From positions 1-10,078 of the forward strand of contig DUJI01000263.1 of the NCBI GenBank assembly GCA_013329855.1: DNA of 10,078 nt. Reading direction: 5' to 3'. Made by a program: the position numbers and the translations under genes. The notes under the pieces were generated by a model. That model did no database searches. It was not told the DNA's origin and worked only from the letters and a program-made list of their open reading frames with translations. Below are positions 6,067-10,078 of this stretch, one piece after another. The DNA is from Thermoplasmata archaeon (GTDB lineage: Archaea; Thermoplasmatota; Thermoplasmata; RBG-16-68-12). The first letter of the stretch is position 1, and the number at the start of each line of letters is the position of its first letter.

Positions 6067-6683
6067 GGCGACGCCATGAACTGGACGAACTCGTCCACAC
6101 TCCGAGGCTGGAGCACGAAGTTCGTCTCCTTCTCACGCCCGATGGTCGACGTCGGCGTCCGGCCGTAGTGGTGTCCCGGGCACACAATCAGGTTGTCGTC
6201 CATCTTCCGGACCCTGTTGAACAGGGAGTCGTACATCGCCCGCACGTCCGACCCAGGTAGGTCCGTCCGCCCGCAGTCCCCGACGAAGAGGCAATCGCCG
6301 GTGAACACCCGCCCGGCGACGATGAAGCAGCAGGAATCGGGCGAATGCCCGGGCGTGTGGACGACCTTCATCTTGAGCTCGCCCACCGGGACGACGTCGC
6401 CATCGTGGAGGACGAGGTCCTTCCGGGCCATGCTGAGCTCGTGGGCCGCCACCTTGCCGCCCGTCTCGTCGGCGAGGCGCTCGTTGTCGAAGATGTGGTC
6501 CGGGTGGTGGTGCGTGTTGAAGATGGTCTCGATCGTGTACCCGTTCTCGCGGGCCACCTGCTGGAGGATGCGCGCGTCGAAGCTCGGGTCGATGACCGCG
6601 GCGACCTTCTTGCCCGGATCGCCGATGAGGTACCCGAAGTTCCGCATCGTTCCGATGAGGCGCTGGTCGAAGAACGCGTCCAT
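6063..6683 (-). CDS. Metallo-beta-lactamase-fold hydrolase (glyoxalase II / persulfide dioxygenase-like)
   Basis: A 206-residue MBL-fold enzyme. Metal ligands are visible in THHHPDH (H58, H60, D62, H63), HTPGHS (H113), FTGDCLFVGD (D130) and CPGHHYG (H171). The stretch FVGDCGRTDLPGSD with the TSTIGREKETNF tail is typical of the GloB-like branch that includes hydroxyacylglutathione hydrolases and ETHE1-type persulfide dioxygenases; motifs alone do not choose between thioester hydrolysis and sulfur oxidation. It has no signal peptide, so it is cytoplasmic. ATG 6683 is preferred: it gives the family's usual N-terminus, and a TTAA-containing box lies about 30 bp upstream. A TTG at 6698 would add five residues. 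The copper-chaperone-like gene lies 42 bp upstream on the same strand. The stop overlaps the topA stop in a shared CTAG. Confidence 0.9.
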   Translation of the reverse strand: MDAFFDQRLIGTMRNFGYLIGDPGKKVAAVIDPSFDARILQQVARENGYTIETIFNTHHHPDHIFDNERLADETGGKVAAHELSMARKDLVLHDGDVVPVGELKMKVVHTPGHSPDSCCFIVAGRVFTGDCLFVGDCGRTDLPGSDVRAMYDSLFNRVRKMDDNLIVCPGHHYGRTPTSTIGREKETNFVLQPRSVDEFVQFMASP

Positions 6684-6708
6684 GGTCCCCCGGCTCAATC
6701 CGCGTGAG

Positions 6709-6720
6709 AGGTTAAGGATT
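6709..6720 (-). promoter_or_regulatory. Candidate TATA box for the MBL-fold gene
   Basis: Read on the minus strand this is AATCCTTAACCT, the only A+T-rich patch in the gap after the heavy-metal-domain gene. Its centre is about 30 bp before the ATG at 6683, which would give a near-leaderless transcript. The MBL gene may therefore have its own promoter as well as any read-through from upstream. Confidence 0.4.
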
Positions 6721-6725
6721 GGCCT

Positions 6726-6950
6726 TCATCGGGTCTTCACGACCATGTAGCCGCGGTCTGTCAGCGCCTTGGACACCGCGTCCCAGGAGATCCTCTCTGG
6801 GTCGAACTCGACGTACCCCTTGTTGATCATGTAGTTGATGTTGATCTCCGCGATGCCGGGAATCCTGCGCAGCGCGCGGCCGACATCGATCGCGCAGCTC
6901 GCGCATTCGAGGCCGCGGATCGCGAAAAGGATACGCTGGGTGGCCGGCAT
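6726..6950 (-). CDS. Heavy-metal-associated (HMA) domain protein, CopZ-like
   Basis: A 74-residue single-domain protein with the ferredoxin-like HMA fold. The metal-binding loop GLECASC carries C16 and C19 (the GMxCxxC motif with Leu for Met). It is followed by a helix with ALRRIPGI, the strand-forming INYMINKGYVEFDP and the C-terminal ISWDAVSKALTDRGYMV, so the beta-alpha-beta-beta-alpha-beta pattern is complete. Such proteins carry Cu(I) or another soft metal to P-type ATPases or regulators; none is in the window. It lies 42 bp upstream of the MBL-fold gene on the same strand and may be co-transcribed. On the minus strand CATAGC about 28 bp before the ATG would fit a leaderless start. Domain identity is firm; metal and partner are unknown. 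Confidence 0.9.
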   Translation of the reverse strand: MPATQRILFAIRGLECASCAIDVGRALRRIPGIAEININYMINKGYVEFDPERISWDAVSKALTDRGYMVVKTR

Positions 6951-6973
6951 CCGATGTCAACCAGGCGTCCGGC

Positions 6974-6981
6974 GGCTATGG
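6974..6981 (-). promoter_or_regulatory. Candidate TATA box for the HMA gene
   Basis: The minus strand reads GAAAGGCCATAGCC, a purine-rich element followed by CATAGC, with its centre about 27 bp before the ATG at 6950. There is no Shine-Dalgarno site before that ATG, so a leaderless transcript is plausible. The box is a poor match to consensus. Confidence 0.3.
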
Positions 6982-7047
6982 CCTTTCGCCCGGTCCACGA
7001 GGTCTCGGGGGAGCTATCAAGGGCGAGAATCGCCGGGAAGCGAATCG

Positions 7048-7098
7048 TACATACGTCGACCCTAAGGGCCTCTCTCCGCATGGAGGGAACCGGAGGAG
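7048..7098 (+). promoter_or_regulatory. Promoter and ribosome binding site of the subtilase gene
   Basis: TACATAC (7048-7054) is a possible TATA box; transcription about 25 bp on would give a leader of roughly 30 bases. The strong Shine-Dalgarno GGAGGAG (7092-7098) is 7 bases before GTG 7106 and fixes that start. Between them CTCTCC and GGAGGG can form a 6-bp hairpin with a GCAT loop, which could affect mRNA stability or ribosome access. Confidence 0.45.
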
Positions 7099-7105
7099 CG
7101 GGATT

Positions 7106-8644
7106 GTGAGACGCACCACCCAGTTGGGGGTGGCCCTCGCGCTCGCCGCGACCGTCCTGACGGCCTTTGCGCCGGCGGTCGCCGCGGGGAATGACGCGGG
7201 AGGCCCCATGATCGTGGACCTGAACACGCCCGCAACGCCGGACCAGCTCCGCGCCCTGGAGGCCGCGGGACTGAACGGCGTGCACGGGTACAAACACCTG
7301 CCCGTCGCGGCGGGGAACCTGCCCCAGGGGCGGATCCCCTACGTGCGCGCCCTGAGTTTCGTCACGGGCGTGCGACCGGACACGGTGAAGACGCCCACGG
7401 CGGTCACCGTAGAGGGATCCCTGGACGCGAGCCCCGCCCTCGTGACGAACACGTGGAACCTGGACTTCATCGATCGCGAGAAGACCACGGCCACGGGTGC
7501 GGGCGCGTACGTCGCCCTGCTGGACGCGGGACTCCTGCCCATGTGGCGCGACCTGCTCGACGAGACCCACGTCCGGATCGACCTGGGACGTGCGTTCACG
7601 GGCCACAACGGCAACCCCGTGCCGGACCAGCTCGAGAACGACCGGAACGGCCACGGCACCGCGACCGCGGCGACCATCATCGGCTACAAGCTCCACGACA
7701 AGTCCGTGACCGGAGGCTTCCTGCGGGACTCCGCCACGGGGACACCGGGCGAGTACCTCGTGCCGGGCGTGGCGCCCGGGGCGACGATCATCCCAATCCG
7801 CGTCTGCGACGTGGGCATGTACTGCTGGGACAGCTCGATCTACAGCGGGCTGGACTACGCGGTCGGCCTGAAGCTTGGCGACGAGGCGAACGGCGAGCTC
7901 GAGGGCAAGCCCATCGTGATCAACATGAGCCTCGGAGGCTCCACGTACTCCTTCGCCGAGGAGGCTCTCTTCGAGTACATCGTGTCCCAGGGCGTCCTCG
8001 TCGTCGCGAGCGCGGGCAACAACGGCCCGTACCCCATGGGCTGGCCCGGGGCGTACCCCGTCGTCATCAGCGCGGGAGCGGGCGGATGGCGGAAGCAGTG
8101 GTACGGCGCCCATGACTACGTCAACAACCAGTGGTGGATGGACGACGTGGCCGAGGGCGCGGCCGCCGCAGGCGAGTGGTTCATGATCTGGTGGTCCGGC
8201 GTCGAGAATCCGAACGTCGTCCCCGGCCACCCGGAGATCGGCCAGGAGCTCGACGTCGTCGCGCCGGGCCGGTTCCTCCTGCTGCCCTACATCCCGGACG
8301 GCAAGGCGTACCCGCCCGCAGACCCCGGTCCTCCGGCGAACGTGCCGAGCCCCTACTTCTTCATCAGCGGCACGTCCTTCAGCGCGCCAACCACCACGGG
8401 CGTCGTGGCCCTCCTGCTCTCCGTGAACCCGGACCTGACCCAGGCCCGGGCGGAGCAGATCCTGCGGTCCACCGCATTGCCCCTCTCCGAGGGCTGCTGG
8501 TACGCCACGTTCCCCTACGCCGCAAACAACTGCTGGGACACGAGCAAGTCTCTGGGCGGACCCGGGCACGTGACGGGCTGGGGTCTGGTCCAAGCGGATG
8601 GCGCGGTGGACGCGGTCCTCACCCTGAAGACCGCGAAGCACTGA
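7106..8644 (+). CDS. Secreted subtilisin-like serine protease (S8 family)
   Basis: A 512-residue secreted protease. The N-terminus is a signal peptide: MRRTT, a hydrophobic run to about residue 24, then AVAAGND with a likely cleavage after Ala. Residues 35-115 probably form a propeptide. The catalytic residues are Asp140 in YVALLDAGL (DAG instead of the usual DTG), His183 in NGHGTAT, oxyanion Asn305 in SAGNNGP and Ser424 in SGTSFSAPTTTG; VINMSLGG is also typical. The Asn-to-Ser stretch is 119 residues, against about 65 in subtilisin, owing to a Trp-rich insert (roughly 325-375) with NNQWWMDD and WFMIWWSG. Two Cys pairs (CDVGMYC and CWYATFPYAANNC) may form disulfides outside the cell. There is no C-terminal anchor, so it is probably released or loosely held. 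It is a single gene with its own promoter and Shine-Dalgarno site. Peptide scavenging is the likely role (inference). Confidence 0.93.
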   Translation: MRRTTQLGVALALAATVLTAFAPAVAAGNDAGGPMIVDLNTPATPDQLRALEAAGLNGVHGYKHLPVAAGNLPQGRIPYVRALSFVTGVRPDTVKTPTAVTVEGSLDASPALVTNTWNLDFIDREKTTATGAGAYVALLDAGLLPMWRDLLDETHVRIDLGRAFTGHNGNPVPDQLENDRNGHGTATAATIIGYKLHDKSVTGGFLRDSATGTPGEYLVPGVAPGATIIPIRVCDVGMYCWDSSIYSGLDYAVGLKLGDEANGELEGKPIVINMSLGGSTYSFAEEALFEYIVSQGVLVVASAGNNGPYPMGWPGAYPVVISAGAGGWRKQWYGAHDYVNNQWWMDDVAEGAAAAGEWFMIWWSGVENPNVVPGHPEIGQELDVVAPGRFLLLPYIPDGKAYPPADPGPPANVPSPYFFISGTSFSAPTTTGVVALLLSVNPDLTQARAEQILRSTALPLSEGCWYATFPYAANNCWDTSKSLGGPGHVTGWGLVQADGAVDAVLTLKTAKH

Positions 8645-8653
8645 ACGACGGAC

Positions 8654-8673
8654 GGTCCGCCTCCGGGCGGACC
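8654..8673. terminator. GC hairpin with UNCG-type tetraloop between convergent genes
   Basis: GGTCCGCC (8654-8661) and GGCGGACC (8666-8673) form a perfect 8-bp stem closed by the loop TCCG, a C(UNCG)G tetraloop of high stability. It sits between the stops of the convergent subtilase (8644) and B3/B4 (8694) genes. On the plus strand CATTTCCCTTTTCTG follows, so it resembles an intrinsic terminator for the subtilase transcript; the other strand lacks a T-run. Confidence 0.7.
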
Positions 8674-8693
8674 CATTTCCCTTTTCTGAGGGA

Positions 8694-9365
8694 TCAGCGG
8701 CAGAACCGCTCCACGAGCTCCCGCGTGGTCTCCGCCGCCTCGAACAGCGTGGGCGCGGGAATCCCCGGGACGCCACACGTCATGAACACGGTGTCCGTGG
8801 TCGCCGTGGTCACGCGCGTGCGGTGGGAGTCCCGGTACGGGTAGATGGCCACGAGACCCTCGTCGTCCTCGCAGACGACCTCGACGCCCTTGAGCGTCAC
8901 GGGGGCGTCCATCCCGATGCCCAGGAACGATTCGCCGGTGTGCGCGAGGCGCATGCGCAGGTCGCCGCGGGCGTGCGCCGCATCGAACGCGGCGATCGCA
9001 ATCCGCGTCTTCATGGACGCCAGATTGTACGCGTCGACGAGGGTGTTGATCCGTGGCAGCTCCTTCCCCTGCAGGACGCGGCGGAGGAGCGCCTCGGAGG
9101 CGGGGCGGATCTTCGTGGGGTCGATCCCTACGCGCCAGTAGAAGTCCCGGTAAGCGCGGAGGCGGGGCTCGTCCTTCAGGGTCTCCAACCTCAGGTGCTC
9201 GCGGAACTCCTGCACGAGGACGGGGATAAACGCATCGAGCCGCTCGTCCCGCTCCGCCACGCGGAGTCCGCCCACCTGGACCAGGTGCGCGTCGAGACCC
9301 GGGAACGCCTCCCGCAGTGACGGATCCACGGAGAGCCGCACGTCCGGGACATCGCGGGGAGGCAC
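8694..9365 (-). CDS. B3/B4 domain protein (PheRS beta-subunit editing-domain homologue)
   Basis: A 223-residue protein matching the stand-alone B3/B4 family (COG3382-like), related to the tRNA-binding and editing domain of phenylalanyl-tRNA synthetase beta. Typical blocks are YRDFYWRVGIDPTKIRPAS (72-90), LPRINTLVDAYNLASMKT (103-120), HTGESFLGIG and the C-terminal RDSHRTRVTTATTDTVFMTC. The rest of PheRS is absent and the length is normal for the stand-alone form. Family function is unsettled; hydrolysis of mischarged aminoacyl-tRNA is one proposal. The start is GTG 9365; a CTACATAG box centred about 25 bp upstream fits a leaderless mRNA. It diverges from the acetamidase-like gene. Confidence 0.88.
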   Translation of the reverse strand: MPPRDVPDVRLSVDPSLREAFPGLDAHLVQVGGLRVAERDERLDAFIPVLVQEFREHLRLETLKDEPRLRAYRDFYWRVGIDPTKIRPASEALLRRVLQGKELPRINTLVDAYNLASMKTRIAIAAFDAAHARGDLRMRLAHTGESFLGIGMDAPVTLKGVEVVCEDDEGLVAIYPYRDSHRTRVTTATTDTVFMTCGVPGIPAPTLFEAAETTRELVERFCR

Positions 9366-9385
9366 ATAACGTGTCCGCCTCGGAG

Positions 9386-9393
9386 CTATGTAG
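9386..9393. promoter_or_regulatory. Candidate shared TATA-like element of two divergent genes
   Basis: CTATGTAG reads CTACATAG on the other strand, so it is TATA-like in both directions. Its centre (about 9389) is 25 bp from the GTG of the minus-strand B3/B4 gene, giving a leaderless start, and 35 bp from the ATG of the plus-strand acetamidase-like gene, giving a leader of about 10 bases. It is the only such patch in the 59-bp gap. Confidence 0.4.
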
Positions 9394-9424
9394 GCGGTCC
9401 GCCCCGCTCGCCGAAGGGGTCGCG

Positions 9425-9802
9425 ATGAACCGCATCCGCGTGGCCGACGGCCAGATCTTCGCCTTCACGCCGAACCTGCAGCCCGTGGCCGCCGCGGAGC
9501 GCGGCGAGGTCTTCGAGGTGGAGTGTCAGGACTCCTGCGGGGGACGGCTCCGGACCGAGTCGGACCTTCTCTCCAAGATCGACCTGGACCACGTGAACGG
9601 AGCCACGGGCCCCATCGAGATCGTCGGCGCGCGACCCGGGGACATGCTCCGCATCCGCATCCTCGACCTCCGCGTCGGTCAGGATGTGGACCCGAACCGG
9701 ACGTGCAAGATGGTGATCCCGAAACGGTACCTCGCACGCCTCCCGGGGATGACCGGGCCGACCAAGCGGGGACGCGCACGGAAACGAAAGGGCACGCGGT
9801 GA
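9425..9802 (+). CDS. Acetamidase/formamidase-like protein, N-terminal part only (short or truncated)
   Basis: A 125-residue protein. Its first 90 residues match the start of the acetamidase/formamidase (FmdA/AmdA) family: the opening strand, the RGEVFEVECQDSCGG segment, and DHVNGATGPIEIVGARPGDMLRIRILDL, the counterpart of the conserved GPhxVxGAxPGDxLxVxI motif. Family members are usually about 300 residues or more; here the homology ends after LDLRVGQ and is replaced by a basic tail, GPTKRGRARKRKGTR. I see no continuation of the family in the other two frames up to 9927, so a single recent frameshift does not explain the loss. It may be a remnant or a small derived protein. Amidase activity is unlikely without the missing metal-binding half. 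ATG 9425 begins in family-like sequence; upstream in-frame starts would overlap the divergent gene. Confidence 0.7.
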   Translation: MNRIRVADGQIFAFTPNLQPVAAAERGEVFEVECQDSCGGRLRTESDLLSKIDLDHVNGATGPIEIVGARPGDMLRIRILDLRVGQDVDPNRTCKMVIPKRYLARLPGMTGPTKRGRARKRKGTR

Positions 9803-9897
9803 GCCCCGGGCACGGGCCACGGTGCGCCGCTTGAGCGGACACTGCCGTCCACGAAGCATCCACGAGTGTACGGAGACCGACGCTGCGAACGCACAAA

Positions 9898-9907
9898 GGG
9901 GATAAGG
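9898..9907 (+). promoter_or_regulatory. Candidate TATA box for the last gene
   Basis: CACAAAGGGGATAAGGG holds a purine-rich element and ATAA at 9902-9905, centred about 25 bp before ATG 9928. This fits a leaderless start. The remaining 95 bp back to the acetamidase-like stop show only small hairpins (CCGC-TTGA-GCGG near 9828) and no gene. Confidence 0.35.
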
Positions 9908-9927
9908 GAGCCCGCGAAGGGAACGCC

Positions 9928-10078
9928 ATGTTCGCAGGCGGCTTCTTCCGGGCGCGGTTCGTGCGCAGGATCGTCAGCTCCTTCGCGGCCCTCCTGGCTT
10001 TCGTCGGGGGGATACTCATCCTGGTCGCCTCCGTGGGCCTCGGCCTCGTATCCGGGATCCTCGGGATCGTCCTCAGCC
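9928..10078 (+). CDS. Small membrane protein, N-terminal part (cut by window edge)
   Basis: The frame is open from ATG 9928 to the window end, 50 codons. It begins MFAGGFFRARFVRRIVSS, with four Arg residues that would stay in the cytoplasm. A hydrophobic, Gly-rich run from about residue 19 to 50 follows (AALLAFVGGILILVASVG, then LGLVSGILGIVLS), long enough for one helix, or two short helices with a Gly turn. No family is recognisable. The start is supported by the TATA-like ATAA 25 bp upstream and a sharp change to membrane-like composition. The stop lies outside the window. Confidence 0.65.
   Translation, partial: MFAGGFFRARFVRRIVSSFAALLAFVGGILILVASVGLGLVSGILGIVLS

Noticed and set aside
3765..6260. 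A plus-strand open frame of about 831 codons in another frame of topA.
   Set aside because: Arg/Gly/Pro-rich shadow translation with no motif; the overlapping frame carries every topoisomerase IA motif.
6684..6698. TTG start at 6698 for the MBL-fold gene.
   Set aside because: It adds only five residues (SRGT plus the start), lies too close to the candidate TATA box, and ATG 6683 gives the family-like N-terminus.
6827..8776. A minus-strand open frame of about 649 codons opposite the subtilase.
   Set aside because: Low-complexity Arg/Val/His composition, no motif, runs through the subtilase and the HMA gene; a shadow of G+C-rich coding.
9317..9424. A longer acetamidase-like protein starting upstream at 9317.
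   Set aside because: The extension overlaps the divergent B3/B4 gene, crosses the likely promoter and has no family similarity; ATG 9425 opens directly in the family domain.
9803..9927. Possible tRNA or small RNA in the gap after the acetamidase-like gene.
   Set aside because: No T-loop (GTTCRANNC) or acceptor pairing could be found; only short hairpins are present.

Overview
The window is a G+C-rich, gene-dense piece of an archaeal chromosome. The archaeal signs are a TTAAATA-type TATA box about 29 bp upstream of a GTG start with no room for a leader, several other starts with the same leaderless geometry, and an archaeal-style type IA topoisomerase with C-terminal zinc ribbons. A thiamine pyrophosphate (TPP) riboswitch fits Thermoplasmata best, because TPP riboswitches are rare in archaea and best known there. 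That placement is inference; no marker gene settles it. I see no IS element, integrase, CRISPR array, tRNA or rRNA.

Layout. 2-160: 3' end of succinyl-CoA ligase alpha subunit (sucD). 199-2041: a thiamine unit made of a TPP riboswitch, a PurM/HypE/ThiL-superfamily ATP-binding enzyme and ThiE. ThiE makes thiamine phosphate, so the first gene, directly under the riboswitch, may be a divergent thiamine-phosphate kinase or another thiamine enzyme. 2165-3535: a glutamate-synthase-small-subunit-like FAD/NAD(P) oxidoreductase with N-terminal Cys clusters. 3655-6066: DNA topoisomerase I with a duplicated two-finger zinc module and a Lys-rich tail, transcribed from the clearest TATA box of the window. 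6063-6950, minus strand: a metallo-beta-lactamase-fold hydrolase preceded by a small heavy-metal-associated (CopZ-like) protein; the hydrolase and topoisomerase stops overlap tail to tail in one CTAG. 7106-8644: a secreted subtilisin-like protease. 8654-8673: a GC hairpin with a UNCG-type loop between convergent genes. 8694-9365, minus strand: a stand-alone B3/B4 (PheRS editing-like) domain protein. 9425-9802: a short protein matching only the N-terminal part of acetamidase/formamidase. 9928 to the end: the start of a small membrane protein.

Most genes look like housekeeping or small stand-alone functions and not one accessory system. The most interesting unit is the riboswitch-controlled thiamine pair, with an atypical kinase-like first gene and a ThiE that lacks a conventional start codon where one is expected. 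Other points to check are a missing FAD-motif residue in the oxidoreductase, the truncated acetamidase-like gene, the tandem zinc module of the topoisomerase, and an alternating purine-pyrimidine palindrome upstream of the topoisomerase promoter.
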